Below are positions 25,602 to 34,645 of a DNA stretch of 64,000 bases, piece by piece. The notes beneath the pieces are model-generated. The model saw only the letters and a program-made list of their open reading frames with translations, was not told where the DNA came from and did not search any database. A program made the translations under genes and the position numbers. Numbering within the stretch: the first letter of the stretch is position 1; the number at the start of each line of letters is the position of its first letter. The stretch is from Mycobacterium sp. (GTDB taxonomy: Bacteria; Actinomycetota; Actinomycetes; Mycobacteriales; Mycobacteriaceae), in the NCBI GenBank assembly GCA_025965895.1, contig JAOPWC010000118.1, positions 124,001 to 188,000 of the forward strand, in the 5' to 3' direction.

Positions 25602-26797
25602 GCGGCGCGCCCGAGTATCAATCCGCTGACCGGCAGGCTGGCCGGCCCGCCGGTCACCAACGCGAGTTCGGCGTCGGGAACCTGGTTGATCGCGGTGCCG
25701 CGCATTTGTTCGACTCCTTCCATGATGTGAGTCATCCCGATGATGTAGGCCTCGGAGAGTTGACCGCCGTGGGTGTTGACAGGAATGGAACCGCCGTCGT
25801 AGCGGATCGAGCCGCTCTCGACGAACGGGCCGCCTTCGCCTTTGCCGCAGAACCCATAGTCCTCCAGTTGCATCAGAACCATCGGGGTGAAGTGGTCATA
25901 GAGCAGGGCGACATCGATGTCTTCGGCGCCGATCCCGCCCTGTGCGTAGAGCCGTTGGGCGATCGGCTTGTTTCCCGAGGAGGCGAAGTATTCGTCGGGC
26001 ATGCCCATCCACGCGAACGCGCGGCCCCACTGCTTCACCCCTCCGTGGGCGGCTGCCACGACCGGCACCGGGGGCTGGCGCAGATCGCGAGCCCGATCGA
26101 GGCCGGTGGTGATGACGGCGACGGCGCCGTCGGTTTCCTGGCAGAAGTCATAGAGGCACAACGGTTCTGCAATCATCCGCGCGTTGAAGTAGTCCTCAAG
26201 CGTCAGGGGCTCACGGTGGATCGCCTTGGGGCGGTTCATCGCGTTGGCCCGCGTCGACAGCGCGATTTCGGCGAACGCTTCGCGCCGCGTGCCGTACAGG
26301 TGCATGTGCCGGCGCGCCAGCACCGAGATCAGCTGACCGGGACCCGACAGACCCGACGGCTGCAGAAACGAGTTGACCGGATCGGGGTCCATGGCCGAGA
26401 ACACCGATCCGAGGCGCTGTTTCGCCTGCTGCAGCGCCATCACGGTGACGACCACGGAAGCGTCCCCGGCCACGATGGCAGCTCGGGCCAGCCCTATCGC
26501 GCCCGCCGAGCCGCCACCTCCGGAGGTCAGAGCCGCGGTGAACCGCACCTCTGGAATGCCCAGGGTCTCCATGAAGTCCGCGGTGTCCATTTTCTCCGTG
26601 TAACCCGCGCTGGCACCTGAGTAGTAGGCGAAGCCGTCGATGTCGGTGACCGACAGGCCGGCGTCCTCGCACGCGGCCAGAATGGCGTCGCCGGCGAGTT
26701 CCGTGATGGTCCTCGGCAGCGAGCCGCCGCGCTTGTAGTACGGCGTCGCGCCGATTCCGACGATCGCGACGTCGCGCAGGCCAGTGGTGCTTGGCAC
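25598..26797 (-). CDS. Thiolase-fold lipid-transfer protein lacking nucleophilic Cys
   Basis: 399 residues from GTG 26797, five bases after the amidohydrolase stop. SCP-x/Ltp type: VAIVGIGATPYYKRG, DIDGFAYYSG, and VNTHGGQLSEAYIIGMTH near 350. At the nucleophile position it reads AALTSGGGGSAG, so the thiolase Cys is missing, as in retro-aldolases of the Ltp2 type. It overlaps its DUF35 partner gene by 4 bp. It probably splits a 3-hydroxyacyl-CoA into a ketone or aldehyde and a shorter acyl-CoA. The substrate is unknown, and homology alone does not prove aldolase activity. Confidence 0.87.
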   Translation of the reverse strand: MPSTTGLRDVAIVGIGATPYYKRGGSLPRTITELAGDAILAACEDAGLSVTDIDGFAYYSGASAGYTEKMDTADFMETLGIPEVRFTAALTSGGGGSAGAIGLARAAIVAGDASVVVTVMALQQAKQRLGSVFSAMDPDPVNSFLQPSGLSGPGQLISVLARRHMHLYGTRREAFAEIALSTRANAMNRPKAIHREPLTLEDYFNARMIAEPLCLYDFCQETDGAVAVITTGLDRARDLRQPPVPVVAAAHGGVKQWGRAFAWMGMPDEYFASSGNKPIAQRLYAQGGIGAEDIDVALLYDHFTPMVLMQLEDYGFCGKGEGGPFVESGSIRYDGGSIPVNTHGGQLSEAYIIGMTHIMEGVEQMRGTAINQVPDAELALVTGGPASLPVSGLILGRAA

Positions 26798-26801
26798 TGT
26801 C

Positions 26802-27938
26802 TCAGACGGTTTCAGCCGGCACCGGCGGGACGTCGGGGAACAGCTCAAAGAACGTGCCCTGGGTGATGCGCAGCCGGGTCGCGTCGCTGACCCCATCGAA
26901 CAGACCCTTCAGCGTGTCTTGCGTGTGGCCGAAGGTACCTTCCATGTGCGGGTAGTCGCTGCCGAACATCACATTCTTGTAGCCCATGTGGTCGAAGGCC
27001 GCCACCGCGGTCTCGTCGTGTTGGAACGAGGCGTAGACCTGGCTGTACAGAATCTCTTTCGGGCTGCGGCTGAGCTTAGGCCGCACCGCCATATGGTGCT
27101 GCCGGTAGCCCTCGAGGAGGCGATCACCAAGGAACGGAACCCAGGTTGCGCCACCCTCGGAAATCAGGACCTTGAGGTTGGGGTGGCGATCCAGCGCCCC
27201 GGAAGCAACCATTTTCATCGCTGCCCGTTGGCCCGAGAACGTCGTCTCGGCATAGTTCATGATCGCTCCGCCCGGCCCCCGGTACACCAGACCGGCCCCA
27301 CCGCTTGCCCCGCCGACCGTCATGTCCACTGGGTCGGTACCGATGTGGAACGCCACGACGATGCCGGCCTCTTCGGCCGCCGCCCACAGCGGTTCCCAGC
27401 TGTTGCGGTGCCAGTCGTCGGCGCTGGGGTGCGGGGTGGTCGGCAAGAACACCGCTTTGAAGCCCTTGTCGGCCGCCCAGTGCAGTTCCTCGACCGCGTG
27501 GTCGACATTCAGGGTGGAGACCTGCGCGGTCACCACATACCGCGGTGATACCGCGGCGATGTCCTCCAGGGCCCACTCGTTGCTGGCCCGCATGCAGGCT
27601 TTGAGAAGCTCGGGCGTACGGAATGTGGACGCCCACATGCCGAGTGAGGGGAAGATGACTTCGCCCCACACCCCTTCCTTGTCCAGGTCGCCGAGTCGGG
27701 CGCGGGCGTCCCGGATGCCCTGCGGCTTCATGCTCTCTTCGGCGAACTTCATCATCGCCGACGACGGCAGCTTGCGCCGAAAGATCTGGCCGTCGACGTG
27801 AACCGTCTCCCATTCGCCGTCCGGGTCCTTGTCTGCTCGCGGCGTCAGCTCCGCGAGACGCTTGGACAACCGCTGCTGCCAGAGGTCGTCGGGCTCGAGA
27901 AAGTGCGAATCACCTGAATTCGTCCACATCATCACCAT
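26802..27938 (-). CDS. Amidohydrolase-2 family metal-dependent hydrolase/decarboxylase
   Basis: 378 residues from ATG 27938, which has GGAGG six bases upstream (an ATG at 27953 overlaps that site and is less likely). Third amidohydrolase-2 paralogue: SGDSHFLEPDD (metal motif), VVAFHIGTDP and VMFGSDYPHMEG. It is the first gene of the operon with the Cys-less thiolase, the DUF35 protein and the small Cys-rich protein. Tight clustering with an aldolase-type module suggests it acts on a beta-keto or cyclic acid before or after C-C cleavage. It is divergent from the fused CoA-transferase. Confidence 0.88.
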   Translation of the reverse strand: MVMMWTNSGDSHFLEPDDLWQQRLSKRLAELTPRADKDPDGEWETVHVDGQIFRRKLPSSAMMKFAEESMKPQGIRDARARLGDLDKEGVWGEVIFPSLGMWASTFRTPELLKACMRASNEWALEDIAAVSPRYVVTAQVSTLNVDHAVEELHWAADKGFKAVFLPTTPHPSADDWHRNSWEPLWAAAEEAGIVVAFHIGTDPVDMTVGGASGGAGLVYRGPGGAIMNYAETTFSGQRAAMKMVASGALDRHPNLKVLISEGGATWVPFLGDRLLEGYRQHHMAVRPKLSRSPKEILYSQVYASFQHDETAVAAFDHMGYKNVMFGSDYPHMEGTFGHTQDTLKGLFDGVSDATRLRITQGTFFELFPDVPPVPAETV

Positions 27939-28035
27939 CGGTCCTCCAGCCATGAAAGTCGCATCCGATGCGGGATCGCAACGTCAGCGCAGGCGCCCCG
28001 GATCCGGTCGGTGCCGACCAGGCAATTCACTCACA

Positions 28036-28052
28036 TGAAAAATCTATTTTCA
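28036..28052. promoter_or_regulatory. 6-5-6 inverted repeat in divergent promoter region
   Basis: TGAAAA-ATCTA-TTTTCA is perfect and lies 98 bp upstream of the amidohydrolase start and 149 bp upstream of the CoA-transferase start. A TTGACT hexamer at 28106 with TACCAT 19 bp further could be a weak + strand promoter. The TetR at 30734 is a candidate binder. Confidence 0.4.
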
Positions 28053-28200
28053 GACAATAAACGACTGACTCACGCGGAGTCAAGGTAGATAAGACTGGTA
28101 AGCCGTTGACTTTTCCCGACTGGGATGGGCTACCATGCGATACAGATCACAGCTCTAGGCTGGTGTCGAAAAGCTGCTTTTCGCACAAGCGAGGAAAATC

Positions 28201-30669
28201 GTGCCCCGTGTCGCTGCACCTCGGTCCGCCGATAATCCGGACCTGCCACTCACCGGAATCCGCGTGGTCGATCTGTCGACCACACTGCCCGGGGCGATTT
28301 GTACGCAGTACCTCGCCGATGTCGGCGCCGACGTTCTGATGCTGGAGCCCGCCGATGGCAGCCCGGTGCGCCGCCTTCGCGGCTGGCCGGCCCTCGGGCG
28401 GGGCAAGCGAAGTCGGGTCGCCGACATCAGGTACCCGGACGGCCGGGCGGCACTCGATGAGGTGCTGTCCACCTCCGATGTTTTGGTGAGCACGTTCAGT
28501 CCAGCGGGGCTGTGCCATCTCGACATCGATTCCGCAGCATTGCTCGCCCGCCATCCTCACCTGGTGATCGCCCACATCACCGGTTGGGGACGACGGGGGC
28601 CCTGGCGCGATCTCAAGGGCTACGAAGGGCTGGTGTTGGCCAAGGCCGGCCTGTCGTATGCGACGCGCCGGATGCAGAACCCGCCGAGACCGAGCTACGT
28701 CACCGTGCCCTACGCCAGCTACGCCGCCGCCCACATTGCCGTGCACGGCACCCTGGCCGCGCTGCACGACCGTCAACACAGCGGACTGGGCCAGGTTGTC
28801 GACGCCGACTTGGTGCGAGGCATTCACAGCGTCGACGCGTGGAACTGGTTTTCAGAGATGGTCGGCATTCGGTGGCCGGGCGCCTACAACGTGGTGGAGG
28901 CCTGGACACCGGAGGGAACCCCGCAAAGCCCGATGTTGTTGGCCATCTTGTGTGCACCGACGAAGGACGGCCACTGGCTGCAGTTCGCGCAAGTCTCACC
29001 GCATCTCTTCCGGGCGATGCTCGCCGAGTTCGGTGTGCTTGACCTGCTCGCCGATCCCAAATGGAAAGGCTTTCCCGCGCTGCAGGATCCGGCGCTGTAC
29101 AAGGAATTCTGGGCCATCCTGATGTCGAGGATCCGCGAGCGGACACTGGCCGAGTGGCAAGAGTGCTTCGCCGCGAACCCCAACCTCAGTGCCGAGCTTT
29201 TCCGGGCCGGCCCACAGGTGTTCGACCATCCGCAACTGGTGCACGAGGGCCGTTCGGTCGTCGTCGACGATCCCGACCTCGGGCCGGTACGCCAACCGAC
29301 CACGCTGATTCACACGCCGGACGGCCCGCTGCGCCACCCCGGAGCCGCCCCGAGGATCGGTGACGATGCCGCGGCAGTCCCGGCGACGACCGCTCCGGCA
29401 ACCCCGGCAGCCGGGAACTGTTCCGCTACTGTCTGTCTGCCGTTGGCGGGAACCACGATCCTGGAGTTCGGCGAGATGTTCGCCGCACCCTATGCGTCGA
29501 GCATCCTCGCCGACCTGGGCGCCCGGGTCATCAAATTCGAAGCCATGAGCGGCGACAACATCAGAACGCTGCTGCCCTTCCCGGAGTCGGCGGGCGCAAA
29601 AGTCATGCAGGGCAAGGAAAGCATCCAAGTCGACCTGCACACCGACGAAGGGCGCGACATCGCCCACCGACTCGCCGCGTCCGCCGACATCGTCCTGCAG
29701 TCGATGCGGGCCGGCGCCGCGGAGCGCCTCGGGATCGGACCTGAGGCGTTGCTCGGGATCAATCCCGATCTGATCTACGTCTCAGCCCCCGGCTACGGCA
29801 ACGACGGACCGTACGGCGGCCGTCCGGCCTACGCCCCCAGCATCGCCGCCGCCGGCGGCGTCGCGTTGACGAACACTCCGGACGCGATGATGGCGACCTC
29901 ATCGCTCGAGGAGGTGATGCATCACGCGCCGCGGGTGCTCAGCGCCGGAACGTTGGTGGAGTTGCAATGCGACGGTCTGGCCGCCCTCAGTGTCGCCTCG
30001 GCGATGCTGACATCGCTCGTCGGACGCGGCCGCGGTGCCGCCGTCAGCGATGTGCGCACCTCGATGCTGGCGACCGCGACCCACGTGCTGACCGATTGGG
30101 TCGTCGACTACGCCGATGCGCCGGAGCCCCTCGCTCCCGAGCACGCAGGCAACGGCCTGTCGGCGTTGTACCGGATGTACGAGGCCATCGACGGCCGGGT
30201 ATTTCTGGCCGCGCCGCAGGCCAAGGAATGGCGGCCGCTCGTGGAGGCCCTGCATGAATTCACTGATCTCACCGACGATCAGCGCTTCGCGACGCCGCAG
30301 GGCCGTGACACGTTCGATGACGAACTCGCCGATCGTCTTGCCCAGTTGTTCACCAAGGAATCCGCCGTTTTCTGGGAACAGCACTTGGGCGAAGCCGGCG
30401 TTGGGTGCGTGCAGGTACACGAGGGTCCACCGGCAAAGCTCTTCCAGGAAGATCCTCTCCTCGCCGCGGAGTACGCCCAAGAAGCCGTCAGCCCGATCTT
30501 CGATGAGCATCTGCGACTTTCGCCATTGGTAAAAATGAGCAGATCACTGACCCGTGCTCCGGGCGGGTGCGTGGCAGGCCAGCACACCGGGTCGGTGCTG
30601 CGCGAGTTCGGCTACGATGACGCCGCGATCGCGGCCTGGCACGATGCGGGTGTGATCCGTTGCGGCTGA
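28201..30669 (+). CDS. Fused two-domain family III CoA-transferase (CaiB-CaiB)
   Basis: 822 residues with two CaiB/BaiF halves: about 16-380 (GIRVVDLSTTLPGAICTQYL) and 415-820 (GTTILEFGEMFAAPYASSIL), joined by an Ala/Pro/Thr-rich linker. The catalytic Asp of the family is absent in both: the first half has GYEGLVLAKAG (Glu instead of Asp) and the second AYAPSIAAAGG (Ala). It may be a scaffold, an acyl-CoA binder or an enzyme with altered chemistry. GTG 28201 has GAGGAA upstream. It is followed after 64 bp by a TetR gene and the DUF2889/thioesterase/hydrolase genes. Confidence 0.87.
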   Translation: MPRVAAPRSADNPDLPLTGIRVVDLSTTLPGAICTQYLADVGADVLMLEPADGSPVRRLRGWPALGRGKRSRVADIRYPDGRAALDEVLSTSDVLVSTFSPAGLCHLDIDSAALLARHPHLVIAHITGWGRRGPWRDLKGYEGLVLAKAGLSYATRRMQNPPRPSYVTVPYASYAAAHIAVHGTLAALHDRQHSGLGQVVDADLVRGIHSVDAWNWFSEMVGIRWPGAYNVVEAWTPEGTPQSPMLLAILCAPTKDGHWLQFAQVSPHLFRAMLAEFGVLDLLADPKWKGFPALQDPALYKEFWAILMSRIRERTLAEWQECFAANPNLSAELFRAGPQVFDHPQLVHEGRSVVVDDPDLGPVRQPTTLIHTPDGPLRHPGAAPRIGDDAAAVPATTAPATPAAGNCSATVCLPLAGTTILEFGEMFAAPYASSILADLGARVIKFEAMSGDNIRTLLPFPESAGAKVMQGKESIQVDLHTDEGRDIAHRLAASADIVLQSMRAGAAERLGIGPEALLGINPDLIYVSAPGYGNDGPYGGRPAYAPSIAAAGGVALTNTPDAMMATSSLEEVMHHAPRVLSAGTLVELQCDGLAALSVASAMLTSLVGRGRGAAVSDVRTSMLATATHVLTDWVVDYADAPEPLAPEHAGNGLSALYRMYEAIDGRVFLAAPQAKEWRPLVEALHEFTDLTDDQRFATPQGRDTFDDELADRLAQLFTKESAVFWEQHLGEAGVGCVQVHEGPPAKLFQEDPLLAAEYAQEAVSPIFDEHLRLSPLVKMSRSLTRAPGGCVAGQHTGSVLREFGYDDAAIAAWHDAGVIRCG

Positions 30670-30733
30670 CCCGGCTTTCAACACACCATGCTGACGACGC
30701 CGCACACCGTCTCGAGCGAGGAGGGCCGCTACG

Positions 30734-31387
30734 GTGACGGACCGTTCGTTAGAACGCCAGAGCATCATCGACGCCGCGTACCGATGCCTGGACCGCAATT
30801 CCGGAACCTCGGCATCGATCAACGAGATACTGGACGAGGCCGGGCTGGGCACGCGCGCGTTCTACCGCAACTTCAGCACCAAGCACGAAGTCCTGCTGGA
30901 GATGTTCCGGCGCGACCGCGAAGCGGTGCTGGCCGACCTTCGTGAAATCGTCGCGCATGCCGCCAACCCCATTGATGCGCTGAGACAATGGATGACGTAC
31001 ATGTTCGCGCTCACCTCAGATCCACGAAAACGTAAACGGGTCGCCACCTTCTACTCAGAGGAGATGCGTCGCACCCCGGGCTACACCCGTGAAATGGAAC
31101 TGTTCGTGACCGCCGAGCAGGCCGCGCTCGCGGCGATCCTGCACCAGGGACGGGCCACGGGAATCTTCACCGCGTGTTCGCCGGAATCGGATGCCCGATC
31201 GGTGCGCGGCGCGCTGGAAGCCGCGTGGGAAGACCGGTTCACGCAGAAATCGACAACAGAACCTGCAGAGGCCGCAGAACAACTGCTGGGTTTCATCCTG
31301 CGTGGCGTCGGGGCGGTCGACCCTGCCAAGGAGCAACCAGCCCACACCACGACGCGGGAGGGCGAGGCGGTCGCCAGATCGCTTTGA
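30734..31387 (+). CDS. TetR-family transcriptional regulator
   Basis: 217 residues from GTG 30734 with AGGAGG nine bases upstream. HTH: RQSIIDAAYRCLDRNSG then INEILDEAGLGTRAFYRNFS with recognition helix GTRAFYRNF. The C-terminal domain is helical and ends in a hydrophilic tail. It lies inside the + strand operon between the fused CoA-transferase and the DUF2889 gene and probably controls this operon, perhaps through the inverted repeat at 28036. The ligand is unknown, though acyl-CoAs are common ligands in such clusters. Confidence 0.9.
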   Translation: MTDRSLERQSIIDAAYRCLDRNSGTSASINEILDEAGLGTRAFYRNFSTKHEVLLEMFRRDREAVLADLREIVAHAANPIDALRQWMTYMFALTSDPRKRKRVATFYSEEMRRTPGYTREMELFVTAEQAALAAILHQGRATGIFTACSPESDARSVRGALEAAWEDRFTQKSTTEPAEAAEQLLGFILRGVGAVDPAKEQPAHTTTREGEAVARSL

Positions 31388-31411
31388 GCCTCAACCAGTG
31401 GGAGGAGAGTC

Positions 31412-32440
31412 ATGGCCGTGACAGATCTCAGTTCTCCGAGCTTCGACCTCCATCCGCTGCACGGAATCCACGAACCCATCACCCGAACCCCGGCGCGGCG
31501 GCCTCTATCGGTGCGCCGCACCACGTCGATCGACATGACCCGCGACGAGGGATCACTGGATCCGGTGTATCTGAGCGGGCGAGGCCGTGACCTGTGGACA
31601 GCGATTGACGGAACCGCGACTGAAATCGGCCGGGCCGGACTCCTGGCCACCATCGAAATGGTGCCCCGCATTGTGCAGCACATCGAAATAGATCCGGCGG
31701 TGGCGGGCATCGCCGGGCTGTCCGGGGCGCCTGCCATGAGCGGTTTTCGCGCTGCGGTGGACAAAGTGGCCCCCGATCTGCGCCGGCGACGTGATCTGCG
31801 CTACAGCCTGCTCGACGATGTCCCAGTCGCCACATTGATCTCTGGTCATGCGCTGTCGGCGTCAAATATGCTTGGCAGCCAGGTGAAGTCGGGCTACCTG
31901 CCCGTTGCCGACCAATGCGCGGGCTTCGCCAGCAGCGGGTTACTGATGACATCGTTCGAGGCGGGTGACCCTGCGGTGGTCACCGGCCCGGTCGCTCCGG
32001 ACATCGATGACGCTGACGACCCGACAGCCTGGCACGACATGGTGGCGCTGCCACGGCACGGCATGCGCCGTCGCCGACGACTTGACGTCTACCACGCCGG
32101 GCAGTCTGATCATGTCGGCATCGATGCGATGTTCCGCGACAGCTACGTTCGTGGCGACGGGGCCGAAACCATCATCCACGAATACACGCTGGACGCCGTC
32201 GTTGAGGCCGACAGCGGCGTCATCGTCCGGTCACAGGCCGTGCCGCGGGTGCTGCCATGGCAGGAGTGCCCGGGCGCGGTCGCAAGCGCCACAGGGATCG
32301 CCGGAATGACCTTGGCCGAACTGCACTTTCGAGTCCGTAGAGAGCTGGTCGGTACCAGCACGTGCACTCACCTCAACGATCTCCTGCGCAGTGTGGCCGA
32401 CGCTGAGGCGCTGATCGCCTGGATGCGCGCTGGGGTTTGA
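31412..32440 (+). CDS. DUF2889 domain protein
   Basis: 342 residues, ATG 31412 with GGAGGAG upstream. The C-terminal signature CTHLNDLLRSVADAEAL is typical of DUF2889, a family of unknown biochemical role often found with actinobacterial and proteobacterial acyl-CoA genes. The N-terminus contains RTTSIDMTR, also characteristic. No signal peptide or membrane segment is visible, so it is probably cytosolic. It sits between a TetR gene (24 bp) and a thioesterase gene (70 bp). Confidence 0.8.
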   Translation: MAVTDLSSPSFDLHPLHGIHEPITRTPARRPLSVRRTTSIDMTRDEGSLDPVYLSGRGRDLWTAIDGTATEIGRAGLLATIEMVPRIVQHIEIDPAVAGIAGLSGAPAMSGFRAAVDKVAPDLRRRRDLRYSLLDDVPVATLISGHALSASNMLGSQVKSGYLPVADQCAGFASSGLLMTSFEAGDPAVVTGPVAPDIDDADDPTAWHDMVALPRHGMRRRRRLDVYHAGQSDHVGIDAMFRDSYVRGDGAETIIHEYTLDAVVEADSGVIVRSQAVPRVLPWQECPGAVASATGIAGMTLAELHFRVRRELVGTSTCTHLNDLLRSVADAEALIAWMRAGV

Positions 32441-32510
32441 CGTGCGCCGACTCTGCGGCAGAAACAGCCAACTGTTTATCGCTTTAGCGAAATGGTGTTA
32501 GCTCATCAGC

Positions 32511-33377
32511 ATGATTGCTGTGCTGACAGACCTGCTGAACCTTCTCGATCTCGACGAGGTCGGTGCCGGGGCTTTCCGTGGCACTCAACCAGATCCGCCG
32601 AACCATCACATCGTCGGCGGACAAATCGCCGCGCAAGCGCTGATGGCGGCAAGCAGAACGGCCCCGGACCGGCCGCCGAACAGCCTTCACGTCTATTTCC
32701 TGCGCTTCGGCGACGCCCGCCTGCCCGTTGCGTTCGACGTCGTCGCACTCCGGGACGGCGGCAAATTTTCCGTTCGACGGGTCACCGCGGCTCAGCAAGG
32801 CGACGTGCTGATGGAAGGACTCGCGTCGTTCACCGGCGGTGTCGACAACGCGGAATACCAGGACGCCATGGCGGACGCACCACCTCCTGACGCCCTGCTC
32901 CGGGTGGAGGAGCAGCTCGCGCCCTTCGCCCATGAATTCGACGGCTGGTGGGTGCAGAAGCGCGCCTTCGAGACCCGATACGTCGATTCGCCGCCGCGCA
33001 TCGCCGTCGAGTCAGCCGGACCGCCTCAACGACTGAGCCGCATCTGGCTCCACGCCGACGGTGAAGTGCCCGATGATCCGGTGGTCAACGGCTGCGTGGT
33101 GACCTATCTCAGCGGGCTGACACTGCTCGAGCCCGCGACGACGGTGATGCAGAAGGAGCAGAAGGGGACCGGGTTCTCGGCGCTGCTCGACCACGCCGTG
33201 TGGTTTCACCGGCGTGCGAACTTCTCTGATTGGCTCCTGCTCGAACAACGCTCGCCGAGTGCCGTTTCGGGCCGCGCACTCGCCACAGGCACGATCTACA
33301 ACCGCAGTGGCGATCTGGTCTGCACCGCAATCCAGGAGGGTTATTTCGGCGAGCGCATAGCTCGGGTGCCGGCATGA
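32511..33377 (+). CDS. tesB: Acyl-CoA thioesterase II (TesB-like, double hotdog)
   Basis: 288 residues. N-terminal hotdog begins LLNLLDLDEVGAGAFRG and includes VGGQIAAQALMAA and LHVYFLRFGD; the C-terminal hotdog has LLDHAVWFHRRANFSDWLLLEQRSP and the ending GYFGERI, all as in TesB. It hydrolyses acyl-CoA to free acid and CoA, which would relieve CoA trapping or remove dead-end intermediates. Its TGA overlaps the ATG of the alpha/beta hydrolase (ATGA). Confidence 0.92.
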   Translation: MIAVLTDLLNLLDLDEVGAGAFRGTQPDPPNHHIVGGQIAAQALMAASRTAPDRPPNSLHVYFLRFGDARLPVAFDVVALRDGGKFSVRRVTAAQQGDVLMEGLASFTGGVDNAEYQDAMADAPPPDALLRVEEQLAPFAHEFDGWWVQKRAFETRYVDSPPRIAVESAGPPQRLSRIWLHADGEVPDDPVVNGCVVTYLSGLTLLEPATTVMQKEQKGTGFSALLDHAVWFHRRANFSDWLLLEQRSPSAVSGRALATGTIYNRSGDLVCTAIQEGYFGERIARVPA

Positions 33378-34198
33378 TGATTCAACACCGTCGTGTCGAC
33401 GGGGTCGACATCGAATACACCGATTCTGGAACGGGGCCGACTATTCTGTTCGTGCACGGCGTCTATGTCACCGGGGCGTTATGGCGTGACGTGGTGACCG
33501 AGCTGGGCGACGGCTACCGATGCATCGTGCCGACCTGGCCGCTCGGTGCCCACGCCACCGAAACCGGCGACGCAGACCTGGGTGCCGCAGCGGCGGCTCG
33601 CCGCATCTTCGCTTTCCTCGATGCGCTCGACGTTCGGGACGTCACTCTGGTGGCGAACGACACCGGCGGCGGCCTGGTCCTTGCTGCATTGGGCGACAGC
33701 GCGATTGATCAGTCGCGCGTCACCCGGCTGGTGCTCACCAATTGCGACAGTTACGAGCATTTCCCGCCGGGCGCATTTGCTCAGATCGTGCGACTGTGCC
33801 GATGGAGCACGCGGTTGGGTGAGGGGATTCTGCGGCTACTGGCCACGGGACCGGGCCAGCGTTTCTTCCTCCGAGCCGTGTGTCGCCGGGCGCCCGCACC
33901 GGACAGACAACGGGAGGTCTTCGGGGCGTTCGCCACCAGCGGGACAGCTCGGCGCGACGCCGTCCGGGTGACAGCCTCACTCGATCCGGTCCTGACGCTA
34001 CGCGCCGCGCCGGCGATCGAAAACTTCGACCGAGCCGTGACGCTGGTGTGGGGGACCGAAGACAAGCTCTTTCCGCTCGCTCATGCGCGCCGGTTGCTCG
34101 ACGCGTTCCCGCATGCTGAGCTCATCGAAATCCCCGACTGCTCAACGTATGTCATGCTCGATGCGCCGCGACAGCTTGCCACGGCGATCCGATCCTGA
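33374..34198 (+). CDS. Alpha/beta-hydrolase with Asp at nucleophile position
   Basis: 274 residues from ATG 33374, which overlaps the thioesterase stop; ATG 33377 is equally possible. Oxyanion-loop motif FVHGVYVTG near 27 and nucleophile elbow VANDTGGG with Asp96, as in haloalkane-dehalogenase-like hydrolases; the usual C-terminal catalytic His segment reads IPDCSTYVMLDAP, with no His at the expected place. The second acid is probably in WGTEDKLFP. Function is therefore uncertain: hydrolase with altered triad or a non-catalytic relative. Confidence 0.82.
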   Translation: MMIQHRRVDGVDIEYTDSGTGPTILFVHGVYVTGALWRDVVTELGDGYRCIVPTWPLGAHATETGDADLGAAAAARRIFAFLDALDVRDVTLVANDTGGGLVLAALGDSAIDQSRVTRLVLTNCDSYEHFPPGAFAQIVRLCRWSTRLGEGILRLLATGPGQRFFLRAVCRRAPAPDRQREVFGAFATSGTARRDAVRVTASLDPVLTLRAAPAIENFDRAVTLVWGTEDKLFPLAHARRLLDAFPHAELIEIPDCSTYVMLDAPRQLATAIRS

Positions 34199-34313
34199 TC
34201 AAGCCGCAACACAACGAAACGTCGGCATTCGACTACCTCCCTTGCGGGACAAGTAGTGTCGGGAAGGGTGGTTCTCCGGACTGACCTGCGTCGACGTATT
34301 CGAGGCGGCGGCG

Positions 34314-34641
34314 ATGGCACATGGGACGGTGCCGGTGGTCTTCGTCGGCGACGAGGCGGGGCGGCTGACCATCACCGACCGGATCAAAGACGTGATCATC
34401 TGCGGCGGGGAAACGATGGTCTCCAGCCAGATTGACGTGCTGACAAACCATCCTGCGATTGCCGAAGGCGTTGTGGTGGCCGCGCCCGACCAACCGCTAC
34501 GGCGAGGTGGTGGCCGCCGGGCTCGCCAGGCAGAAGACACCGGAACGGCTGCTCATCGTAGGCGGGCTACCGCGAACTCCGCAAGGAAAGGTGAACAAAG
34601 CCGAGCTTCGCCGCATGTACTTCCCGGACGTCTCCGGTTGA
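34314..34641 (+). pseudogene. Remnant of an acyl-CoA ligase C-terminal domain
   Basis: One frame reads GRLTITDRIKDVIICGGETM and AIAEGVVVAAPDQ, typical of the ANL C-domain; near 34491 the frame changes, and the next reads NRYGEVVAAGLARQKTPERL and LPRTPQGKVNKAELRRM, with the final catalytic Lys region. Between VVAAGL and ARQKTPERL about 20 residues expected in the family are missing. The N-terminal ~400 residues are absent. It is therefore a decayed fadD-type gene. It converges on the GntR regulator gene with a 4-bp gap. Confidence 0.75.
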
Positions 34642-34645
34642 CGCC

